Positions 56,827 to 64,000 of a DNA stretch of 64,000 nt are shown here, one piece after another. This stretch comes from Pseudanabaena yagii GIHE-NHR1 (GTDB lineage Bacteria; Cyanobacteriota; Cyanobacteriia; Pseudanabaenales; Pseudanabaenaceae). Each line of letters begins with the position of its first letter. Positions within the stretch are counted from its first letter, which is position 1. The DNA is taken from assembly GCF_012863495.1 (NCBI RefSeq), contig NZ_JAAVJL010000002.1:64501-128500 (forward strand), read 5' to 3'. A model generated the notes under the pieces. It was given only the letters and a program-made list of their open reading frames with translations, searched no databases and was not told where the DNA came from. Position numbers and translations under genes: made by a program.

Positions 56827-56940
56827 AACTAGCAGAACAAAAACTTTTGATACTGGTTAAGCCTCTCAATCCACAGAATGTAAGAGCTACTATCTTCTCT
56901 AATAAATTGCCAGCATTTTTTCGTTGGGTATCTGTTGGAG

Positions 56941-58252
56941 CTGATTGACTGACAAAAGTGGTAAGAGAAGTTGCGAGAAAGTATACAGAGATTGAATTTG
57001 AGTAAAAAAGAGGCGTATGCTGTTTTTTGAAGAAAAAGGAGCATAGGACAAATGACCCAAAACGCCTCACGTATCTATAATGAACTAATAAAATTCGGGA
57101 GTCAATACAGCCAGTGGTCAGATGTGCGCCATTTGGGAGTAATGGCGTGGATGATGGTGGGAATGATCGCCACAGGGAGTGTGAATTTAACGAAGTGGTT
57201 AAGCCATATCAACACAAAAGCATTGATCGCCCAAAGCACGCAAAGACAACTATCAAGATGGCTGAACAATCCGCGCATAAATCCAGCTAAGCTATACAGT
57301 CCAGTAATCAAAGAGTTAATCGCTAAATGGAAAGAGCCAGAAATATATCTGAGTTTTGATACCAGTCAACTGTGGGAAGAATACAGCATGATCCGATTGT
57401 GTGTAGTTCATCAGGGAAGAGCTTTACCGTTATGTTGGCGTGTAATCAAACATCGCAGTAGTAGTGTGGAGATGAGTAGCTATCAAGACATGCTCAAACG
57501 CGCATCGAAACTGTTGCCCGTGAATGTCAAAGTAGTTTTATTAGCAGACCGAGCATTTGCTAATCCAGAACTGGTGCGCTATGTGTGGGAATTAAAATGG
57601 CAATGTCGGATTCGGATCAAGGGTAATTTCTGGATATATGCCCCAAGCATGGCTGGCAAACAGTCAAACAATTACATCTTCGTCTTGGTGAAGCTAAGTT
57701 GATCCACAATGTTAAAGTTCACAAAACTGAGTCCAAGCGTCTTACCGATGTGCATATTGCGGCGGCTTGGGAATCTGGGAGCCGAGAGTATTGGTATATT
57801 CTCAGTACTGAACCTACCACACTCCAAACTTTTTGGGAGTATGGTCTGAGATTCGATATTGAGGAGAATTTCTTGGATGATAAATCTAATGGCTTTGATT
57901 TAGAATCTTCGCGTTTACGTTCGGCTCCTGCCATTTCTCGCCTTTGTTTTGTGATAGCACTGACCACCTTGTTTTTTAACGGCTCAAGGACTGGCGGTTG
58001 CTGATTCTGGCTATCGTCGTTTGGTTGATCCTCATTGGTTTCGTGGGCTTAGTTATCTCAAGATTGGCTGGAACTGGATTCACACCGCTATCACTAAAAA
58101 CTGGGCTTTCTTGCCTTTCTACTCTTTTACTTCTTATCTTGACTCTCACCCTGCTATTGCTTCTCGTCGAAAACATCTTCAGAAATTATTCCGCATTGAG
58201 TTCTATGCTTCTACTCTCGACTATGCTTCATAGACTTTTGTCAGTCAATCAG
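56941..58252 (+). mobile_element. Insertion sequence 2 in gene C, 1312 bp (IS4-like)
   Basis: CTGATTGACTGACAAAAGT (19 bp) at 56941 is repeated perfectly, inverted, at the right end (to 58252). The 9-bp target CTGTTGGAG is found at 56932-56940 and 58253-58261. Removing one target copy and the element joins KSPT to DTQRKNAGN in frame. The 9-bp duplication fits IS4-type elements. Confidence 0.93.
57052..58233 (+). pseudogene. Transposase of IS 2, two frameshifts
   Basis: Read in three frames: 57052-57702, then a frame joined near 57645 (KHGWQTVKQLHLRLGEAKL bridges), then another after a T-run near 57970 (AQGLAVADSGYRRLVDPHWF). DDE residues appear in FDTSQLW, LLADRAFAN and FDIEENFLDDK. With two shifts it is most likely inactive, although both inverted repeats are intact. 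Confidence 0.82.
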
Positions 58253-58548
58253 CTGTTGGAGATTTAATTAATATATAATCTTTAAGTTCTTGTAAATGTC
58301 CTGAGATCCTAGTGTCTGGTACATATAAATAAGATGCTATAGAATTTCTTGAAATTTCATCTTTTGGATTTAAAATCTTTATAGCCTTAAGTAAATTTAC
58401 AATCAAGGCTCCTTGGTCTAAAGAATCTGACATATATTAAATAAATTCAATAGGTTCTTTGGCTATAGCAATTACATCAAAAGACATCTCGTCATAGTCT
58501 TCAATAGTTTCTCTACATTCAGGACAAGTCCAAGGTAAGGTAGGGAAA

Positions 58549-59805
58549 CTGAGATCTTGCACCAATCTAAAAAAAGGTTGCAAAAAAAGTAGAGATGTGA
58601 AAAAAAGGGCGTAGTAGAAAATTCAATAACGATTATGGAAAGCATCGTTAAGTACGCCCAAGGGCTAGTGTATAGCCTAATTTGTCTGATGCCAAGTGTG
58701 TATCAAAAAGCAAGTCTGAATGCAATATTGGGACTATTCCTCGAAGCACAAGGGCATCCATATCCAGAACATACACAGATAAAATCAGCCAGTTCGTTAA
58801 GTCGATTTCTCAATCACTATAACTGGTCAACGAAAGGGTTGATTCGAGAAACAAGGCAGGCAGTTTTGGGACAAATCGCCAAGTATCGTCCATCGAAACA
58901 AGTGCCATTAAAGATACTGATAGACTTGACCACCCTAGAAAAAAGCGGCAAGTTTTTACATTTGAGTAATCCCCCTAAAGACGAACCTGACCCATGGGTG
59001 AGAATACTCAACGGCAAGCGAGGACTACATTTGGTTGTACTGTATCTGGTCTATGGAGAGTGGCGCGTACCGTGGAGTTTTAGAGTATGGCGAGGTAAAG
59101 GATACCCCAGTCCCTCTGACTTAGCCTGTAAATTATTGGGGACAGTCCCGAAGCAACTAACCCAAAACAGAACTGTGATTGTCCTTGCTGATACTGAGTT
59201 TAGTACCATCAAGTTTTTCAACTCTGTCCGAGTCAAGTCTTGGCGCATTGTTGTCGGTGTACGCAACAATCGTAAACTTCAAGATGGACGTACTGTCAAA
59301 CAACTTTATCGCCATGGCAAACGTGGACAACAAGAGATGCTCGAAGGGCTAACTACGCCTTTGAGCATCTCTTGGTTCTGGCTCAAAAGAGCCGATAATA
59401 AACGTGAGTTACGCTTTGTTGTCTCTTCTCATCCTTATTCTGGTGCTTATCTGGTTATATTGGGGCGTAAGCGTTGGGCAATTGAGGGTTTCTTCAAAAC
59501 CATCAAACATCGTTTTGGTTTGCATTGTTTTGGACAATCGACAAAACTTGGTGTTTACCGTTGGCTTATCCTCTCTCTCCTTGCTTATCTTTTGGCTCAT
59601 TGGATTGATCAATGGTCGAGTCCTCCTATCTTGGATTGGAAAGCTACATCTGATTTAACTCTTTCAGTTTTATTCCCTTCTGTCCTTTGGTTGAAGCTTC
59701 TCCGATACATCCGAATTAATGCCGATATTGCTGCTCGTCATGGCTTTGAAATTGTTCTTAAACCTATTCCCATTTAGAATATTCAGGAATGGTGCAAGAT
59801 CTGAG
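58549..59805 (+). mobile_element. Insertion sequence 3 in gene B, 1257 bp
   Basis: Left end CTGAGATCTTGCACCA and right end (reverse complement) CTCAGATCTTGCACCA are 16-bp inverted repeats with one mismatch. Flanking GAAA at 58545-58548 and 59806-59809 is the target duplication (GAAAC is possible). An alternative reading, target CTGAG with a shorter repeat starting ATCTTG, would leave three extra residues in gene B; both keep the frame. Confidence 0.87.
58635..59777 (+). CDS. Transposase of IS 3 (DDE, IS4/IS701-like)
   Basis: 380 aa in a single intact frame. DDE pattern: ILIDLTTLEKS, IVLADTEFST and a C-terminal RWAIEGFFKTIKHRFGL with the Glu. Family by motif only; 4-bp target duplication would suit such groups. 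Probably active. Confidence 0.85.
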   Translation: MESIVKYAQGLVYSLICLMPSVYQKASLNAILGLFLEAQGHPYPEHTQIKSASSLSRFLNHYNWSTKGLIRETRQAVLGQIAKYRPSKQVPLKILIDLTTLEKSGKFLHLSNPPKDEPDPWVRILNGKRGLHLVVLYLVYGEWRVPWSFRVWRGKGYPSPSDLACKLLGTVPKQLTQNRTVIVLADTEFSTIKFFNSVRVKSWRIVVGVRNNRKLQDGRTVKQLYRHGKRGQQEMLEGLTTPLSISWFWLKRADNKRELRFVVSSHPYSGAYLVILGRKRWAIEGFFKTIKHRFGLHCFGQSTKLGVYRWLILSLLAYLLAHWIDQWSSPPILDWKATSDLTLSVLFPSVLWLKLLRYIRINADIAARHGFEIVLKPIPI

Positions 59806-60250
59806 GAAACCTATCCCAAAGGGTATTGAACCTACAGAAGCTTCGCTGCAACTGTGATAAATAAGAAGACGATTACTGCATAGTCCCGAAGAGCCAAGGG
59901 CAATAACAACTGCATAAGCTTGAGGTAGTTTTAATCGGAGACTTATAACAAGCTCATGAGGCATTACTTTAGAATTTGGATTTCTAAACTTCTTACTCAG
60001 CTTTGTTTTTTGACTAGCGTCTAAGAAATTCAGTTTAGTCTCACAAGTAAATTGGTTCATACAAGCTACTCTAAATTGAGTTCCGCTAATAAAAACTTTA
60101 GCACTCCAGTACTACTTCCACATTCTTGATAACACTTTAGGTGCTGTAAAGAGTCTTGGTTATTAGAAAGTAGATCTAGTCCCAAATAGCAATGTACACG
60201 AAAAAGAGTTTCAACTTTTACTTTGTTTTCAACATCCTTATCAATATCAG

Positions 60251-61312
60251 CTAAGTACAGGACAAAAATTTAATGGAGTTAAAGAAGGCTTGAGAATTGA
60301 GATGTAAGTCAAAGATGATGTGACGAAGGAAATCAAAACCAAGGCGAAAAATGCTTTTAGGAAGACGACCGTGTTTTTTAGGCTTGAGGGGATTTAGTTG
60401 AGCCAACCAAAGCCCAGAAGAAAAAGCCCAACATAAAGCCAGAGTAAGCAAAGCAATTAGTTTGGAAAGACGTTCAGGATCTTGAAGATGAGTGGACTCC
60501 AAACAAAAGCCACGGGTTTTAAAGCACCCGAATAAAGTCTCAATAGCCCAACGCTTAGCATAGTCAGCAATAGCCGTATCAGGGTCATGAGTCGTCGCGA
60601 CAATTAATAAATCGCCATCATCAAGACGCATAGCGGCTATACGAAGCCAATGGTTCCAAACCTTTCTGGGCTTGGACAATACTTTGGACTGACCAACTTG
60701 GAGGTCTTGAAAACAAATGTCGGCACGCAGTTTTTTCTGCCCGTCATTGAGCAAAGTATTTTTACGAATGCGGATACGAAAACGGTTACATGGTTCACAC
60801 AACAAGTAATCTAACCAATCCTCACCGACAAACTCTCGGTCTGCACTCAAAAAGTCGATTTTGCGGTCTCCAAATATTTCCAGAAATCGATTACACAATT
60901 CACAGCGCTCACGGGTGTTTGAGTTACCTTTTTTGTCCAGCATCATCCATACCAACGGGAATGCAATACCGTAATGCACTATTCCCAATGTCAGCACATT
61001 AAACACGGTTTTACCGAATTCCCAATCGGTGCGGTCGATAGAAATTACCCAAGGTTCGGGGATTTGCATGACTTTGACGACCATGAGTGCGATCTTTTCA
61101 TAGTCCACTTCAAAGTCTCGAAAAAATCTCTGTAACCTCTTATAGTGTGATTCGACTTTGGCATAACCACTAAATCCTGTGGCAATTTCAGCTAGGTTTA
61201 CTGTCTTTACTCGCATTAGCGCGATCAAGAACATGGACACAAAGGCTAGTCTTGCTCTATTCCATTGCAGATGTTGCTGCAACTTTTCTCGGAATAGGTT
61301 AATCTCTTTCAT
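60251..61312 (-). CDS. IS4-family transposase of IS 4
   Basis: 353 aa, single intact frame. DDE residues in ISIDRTDW and LSADREFVG, and the YREK signature of IS4 transposases in YAKRWAIETLFGCFKTRGF. The stop TAG uses the last bases of the element. Probably active. Confidence 0.9.
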   Translation of the reverse strand: MKEINLFREKLQQHLQWNRARLAFVSMFLIALMRVKTVNLAEIATGFSGYAKVESHYKRLQRFFRDFEVDYEKIALMVVKVMQIPEPWVISIDRTDWEFGKTVFNVLTLGIVHYGIAFPLVWMMLDKKGNSNTRERCELCNRFLEIFGDRKIDFLSADREFVGEDWLDYLLCEPCNRFRIRIRKNTLLNDGQKKLRADICFQDLQVGQSKVLSKPRKVWNHWLRIAAMRLDDGDLLIVATTHDPDTAIADYAKRWAIETLFGCFKTRGFCLESTHLQDPERLSKLIALLTLALCWAFSSGLWLAQLNPLKPKKHGRLPKSIFRLGFDFLRHIIFDLHLNSQAFFNSIKFLSCT

Positions 61313-61393
61313 AGGGGTTTTATTTACGATGTGGTTATCTTTTATAAAACCCCTCCCTGCCTACTTTTGCAACTTTTTGTCCTGTACTAAGCA
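60251..61393 (-). mobile_element. Insertion sequence 4 in gene A, 1143 bp (IS4 family)
   Basis: Left end CTAAGTACAGGACAAAAA and right end (reverse complement) CTTAGTACAGGACAAAAA are 18-bp inverted repeats, one mismatch. CAATATCAG at 60242-60250 and 61394-61402 is a perfect 9-bp target duplication. Removing the element and one copy restores the frame of gene A. The transposase stop codon lies at the very end of the element. Confidence 0.94.
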
Positions 61394-62382
61394 ATATCAG
61401 ATGTATCTGCGATAGAGGTTTGTACATCTGATATCTTTTTAAGTCTAAACTCATAGGATTTAGTTCCCCATTCTCTAATAAGAGTATGTAAAATAGCTCT
61501 CTCAACTTGAAAAAGTTTTTGCGAATCATATGGAAAAGAATATTCCAATGAATCTAGAGCGGCTTCAGCCAAAGTCCGTGAAAGAGTCTTTAATCCTGAA
61601 TCATCGATATCAACTTCATCATCATCCCCACTATGAGCATTTAAAGCTATACCTGATGATTTAGCTCTAACTCTTTTATGACTCCATTTGTATTGAGGTT
61701 TATCATACTTGTCCCAGAGTTTATAAAGAAGAAGATCTTCAAGTGCTGGATGCTCCCATTTAGCTCCAAGAATTGTTGCAAGATCTTTAAATAATCCTTG
61801 GATATATAGCCAAAAAGGAAATTGGCTTCTAGAATCCTTTTTCTCTTCACTTGTATTAGAGAATCCATCCCAGCTAAGTGCAACATATTTTTCGCCAACT
61901 TCAGCTATTACTGGCCAGCGTATATAAGCAATATCAAAGGTTTTAGTATTATCTTCTTCACCGCATTCTCTGGGAATGAAATGTTCTACACGACAGGTGT
62001 AGATGTACCAAACTTTAGAGCTTGCAGGCTCTCTAATTGGTCCATACCATCCTGACTCACCAAAAGAGAAAAGTAAATCTCTAGGATTTTTGAGTTGAGG
62101 TATCTCTGAATGCTTACCCTGCATAAGAGATAGCCAAACTCTTGGTTTCTGTACATATTTAATCAGCAAGTCGTTATAGTCTAGTTCTTTATGTTCGATT
62201 GCTCCAGCTATATTAATTGCATAACCTTCTTTCGTTTTTAAGTCACTTCTTCTAAAAACATTAAAGCTTTTTAGGAAGTCAACTGTAAATTCTGGACTAG
62301 ATAAAAATTTTTGACAAAAAGGATAACCTTCTAAATAGCCCACATCAAGAAATGCATCTGGATTTTTTAGCTTTACAGTCAT

Positions 62383-62838
62383 TTATTAACCACATATCTA
62401 AATTATTAGCTATATACTAGCTTCTAAGCAAATATTTGACTATAATGCAAGAGATTAATTCTTTAAAAATTTAGTTTTAATTTGCAAAATATTATTTTGG
62501 GGATTTAAACAAAATTAATCTCTCTGAGATTAAATATAATTTACTTAACCCAAATAGTTAGGAGTTACCAATAAAAGCAATTAGCAAACAATACCTTACG
62601 GAATTTGACTATTATCAAAAGATCCTTGTACGTCTAGAAGAACTAGAATAAATTTATGCCTTTGTCCTAGCCGAAGAATCACAAGATGAAGCTATCTCAT
62701 TTGCTCAAGCGATCATCGCTTAGAACTTGAGGAGAGGAAGCAAAGCTCAGAAGGCGATCGCTTACGTTCTCTAATCTCTAGCAAAAAAAGAATTTGAAAG
62801 CACTTTAAGGAAATAAACAACCATTCTCAAAAGTTGTT
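62383..62838. other. Intergenic region upstream of the broken operon, 456 bp
   Basis: AT-rich DNA just upstream of gene A probably holds its promoter. The rest holds an antitoxin-like remnant (listed separately) and a HIP1 site at about 62754, the first after some 8 kb. Confidence 0.5.
62571..62721 (+). pseudogene. Decayed antitoxin-like gene
   Basis: AGGAG at 62560 is followed by ATA where an ATG is expected. The frame reads KAISKQYLTEFDYYQKILVR, LEELE-stop-IYAFVLAEESQDEAISF, ending in TAG. This resembles small cyanobacterial antitoxins, with the start and one codon mutated (TAA near 62649). No toxin is recognisable downstream. Confidence 0.5.
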
Positions 62839-64000
62839 TTACAAATCAGAAACTATACCCTGTGCTGCAATCCAAGCCGTAGTCCAAGCATTCTGAAAAT
62901 TAAAACCACCCGTTACCCCATCAATATCTAAAATTTCTCCTGCAAAAAATAAACCAGAACAAATCTTACTTTCCATAGTCTGAAAATTCACATCCTGCAA
63001 GCGAATTCCGCCACAGGTGACAAACTCTTCCTTAAATACACCTTTACCCGCGATCGCATATTCACTCGCATTCAACACATTCACAATTTGCTGAAGCGCT
63101 TTATTAGAAATATCTGCCCAACGTTTTTCTAGTTCCACTTCCGCTTTATCAAGAAGATATTCCCAGAGTCGTAGGGAAATTTCAAAGGGACAGTAATTAG
63201 AAATAAATTTCTTGGGTTGATCGGCTTTCGCCGTGAGGAGGATTTGTTTAATCGCTTCTACTTTTAAAGATGGAATCCAATTGACGGCTAATTTTGCTTG
63301 ATAGTTACATTCATGGAGTTCTCGCGCCGCCCATGCTGACAGCTTCAGGACTGCGGGACCACTAAGTCCCCAATGGGTGATTAATAAAGCCCCTGACTGC
63401 TCTAAGGGATTACGGCTTGATTTTTTCTTCTCAGAACTAGCAGCACTAATTAATTTAACGGTAGCAGGATTGACGCTGACTCCTGCAAGTTCATGCAGTT
63501 TAGAATCTTTGATATTAAAGGTAAATAGGGAAGGAACAGGCGGCTCAAGGTCATGACCTAGCGATCGCGCGATCGCATAGCCCGATGGACTACTACCTGT
63601 GGCAAGCAATAGGCGATCGCAGATTATATTTTCCCCATTTTTGAGGATCACATCAAACTTGCGATCGCCTAGATGTTCAATTTTTTGGACTACAACATTA
63701 GTACGAAGATTAACACCAGCCTTTTTGGCAGCAAACATCAAGGCTTCCACAATCGTTTCCGAATCATCGGTAATGGGAAACATCCTGCCATCGGCTTCTG
63801 TTTTAAGCTTCACTCCTTCATGATTAAACCAGCGCACGACATCTAAGGGTTGAAATTTGGAGAAGGCTCCTCGTAAGGCTTTACCACCTCTAGGATAGTT
63901 TTGGACTAATTGCGAAGGTTCAAAACAATGGTGGGTTACATTACAACGACCTCCTCCCGAAATCCTGACTTTTGCTAGAGGTTGCCGCCCTGCCTCCAAG
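62839..64000 (-). CDS. NAD(P)/FAD-dependent oxidoreductase, HI0933/BaiN type (5' partial)
   Basis: About 387 residues; the gene starts beyond the window and the N-terminal dinucleotide fold is missing. The visible part begins EAGRQPLAKVRISGGGRCNV, the hallmark of the HI0933/YhiN flavoprotein family, and ends with the second FAD-binding motif GLFFAGEILDIDGVTGGFN. Likely a soluble FAD enzyme; the reaction is not established for most members. The codon at 63999 is internal. Confidence 0.88.
   Translation of the reverse strand, partial: LEAGRQPLAKVRISGGGRCNVTHHCFEPSQLVQNYPRGGKALRGAFSKFQPLDVVRWFNHEGVKLKTEADGRMFPITDDSETIVEALMFAAKKAGVNLRTNVVVQKIEHLGDRKFDVILKNGENIICDRLLLATGSSPSGYAIARSLGHDLEPPVPSLFTFNIKDSKLHELAGVSVNPATVKLISAASSEKKKSSRNPLEQSGALLITHWGLSGPAVLKLSAWAARELHECNYQAKLAVNWIPSLKVEAIKQILLTAKADQPKKFISNYCPFEISLRLWEYLLDKAEVELEKRWADISNKALQQIVNVLNASEYAIAGKGVFKEEFVTCGGIRLQDVNFQTMESKICSGLFFAGEILDIDGVTGGFNFQNAWTTAWIAAQGIVSDL

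Larger units (their letters stand above)
54826..58433 (-). pseudogene. Operon gene C: winged-helix PD-(D/E)XK nuclease, split by two IS
   Basis: Three pieces, 58433-58253, 56940-56827 and 55332-54826, join in frame once both IS and one target copy each are removed, giving about 260 aa. Residues 1-60 are a winged helix (RNSIASYLYVPDTRISGHLQ). The nuclease core follows: AGNLLEKIVALTF, Asp in CQYDLLVSGD (codon 55315-55317), then IVVEAKCTKAKV with Glu and Lys of the E-x-K pair (about 55222-55230). This order of Glu, Asp, Glu-x-Lys is that of restriction-endonuclease-like folds. The ATG lies 3 nt after the stop of gene B. In its present form the gene cannot make the full protein. The target of the nuclease is unknown. 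Confidence 0.82.
58437..60060 (-). pseudogene. Operon gene B: small CPEC protein, split by one IS
   Basis: Pieces 60060-59806 and 58544-58437 join in frame to give about 120 aa: start MNQFTCETKLNF, a beta-rich middle (ELVISLRLKLPQAYAVVIAL), then GIGF-PTLPWTCPECRETIED and an end in AKEPIEFI. The CPEC knuckle suggests metal binding. The ATG lies 5 nt after the stop of gene A; gene C starts 3 nt after its stop. No family recognised. As the smallest of three coupled genes it might be an adaptor or a regulator of the nuclease. Confidence 0.78.
60066..62382 (-). pseudogene. Operon gene A: about 388-aa protein of unknown family, split by one IS
   Basis: Pieces 62382-61394 and 60241-60066, with the 9-bp target counted once, join in frame: ...IADTSD-IDKDVENKVKV... 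to NLE-stop. The N-terminal ~330 residues remain as one ORF that now ends in a stop created by the IS end. Features: an aromatic-rich N-terminal domain (VGYLEGYPFCQKFLSS, GESGWYGPIREPASS), VEHFIPRECGEE, a helical middle (FWLYIQGLFKDLATILGAKW), an acidic loop (SGDDDEVDIDDSG) and a helical C-terminus with Cys pairs. No known family or catalytic motif recognised. It is the first and largest gene of the broken operon. Confidence 0.8.

Noticed and set aside
56816-57070. Open frame of 84 aa on the minus strand
   Set aside because: It fuses the end of IS 2 with the middle fragment of gene C; only the part from TDTQRKN onward is genuine.
57976-58267. Short frames on both strands near the end of IS 2
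   Set aside because: They are pieces or shadows of the frame-shifted transposase.
58549-58553. CTGAG as a 5-bp target duplication of IS 3
   Set aside because: Possible, but CTGAG/CTCAG extends the inverted repeats to 16 bp and GAAA lies directly outside; the reading frame does not decide between the two.
59404-59658. 84-aa hydrophobic frame on the plus strand
   Set aside because: Shadow inside the intact IS 3 transposase.

Overview
The window looks like chromosomal DNA of a cyanobacterium, probably filamentous and perhaps Pseudanabaena-like (the genus is inference). The octamer GCGATCGC (HIP1, a cyanobacterial hallmark) recurs very often. The gene families also fit: DUF1822, CHASE2, CHAT, cyanobacterial-type Ser/Thr kinases, STAND/WD40 proteins and large hybrid kinases. 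No rRNA, tRNA or CRISPR array was seen.

Layout. 1-8.2 kb: the 3' end of a phage-tail-like contractile injection cluster (baseplate J-like, tail protein I-like and DUF4159-like proteins), then a Cache-HAMP membrane sensor and a membrane Ig-like/WD40 protein. 8.2-11.1 kb: a sugar:cation symporter, a serine hydrolase and a small secreted protein. 11.2-18.4 kb: a STAND NTPase with two WD40 propellers, an SF2 helicase with a duplicated C-terminal module, and a cluster of small toxin/antitoxin-like genes. 18.4-26.1 kb: an HTH (sigma-like) protein, a DUF1822 protein and a CHAT-CHASE2 protease on the minus strand, divergent from a STAND protein that lacks a sensor. 26-33.5 kb: FkbM methyltransferase, two Ser/Thr kinases (one with ankyrin repeats), a CcdA-like/thioredoxin-like pair and a YiaA/B-like protein. 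33.8-42 kb: a run of plus-strand genes holding a second CHAT protein, related membrane proteins, a vWA/solute-binding lipoprotein and small secreted proteins. 42-43.5 kb: three tightly packed minus-strand unknowns. 43.8-54.6 kb: a hybrid histidine kinase, a REC-GGDEF-EAL protein, a cNMP-binding protein with an MFS-HEAT protein, and a RecB/Cas4-like nuclease. 62.8-64 kb: the end of a flavoprotein gene.

The most striking region is 54.8-62.4 kb. At first it reads as a jumble of transposases and short ORFs. Four different insertion sequences sit here, each with terminal inverted repeats and a direct target duplication. When each IS and one target copy are removed on paper, every gene closes in frame. 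The result is a compact minus-strand three-gene operon: A, about 388 aa, unknown; B, about 120 aa with a CPEC knuckle; C, about 260 aa, a winged-helix plus PD-(D/E)XK restriction-like nuclease. The genes are 5 and 3 nt apart. The stretch has no HIP1 site for about 8 kb, so it was probably acquired. I read it as a possibly undescribed nuclease-based defence or conflict system, disabled by repeated IS insertion.

The other strong theme is caspase-like (CHAT) and STAND biology. There are two CHAT proteins with intact His/Cys dyads, both membrane-anchored, and two STAND NTPases sharing an N-terminal HTH-like region. This suggests membrane-associated stress or immune signalling. Functions are inferred from motifs read by eye; no database search was run.
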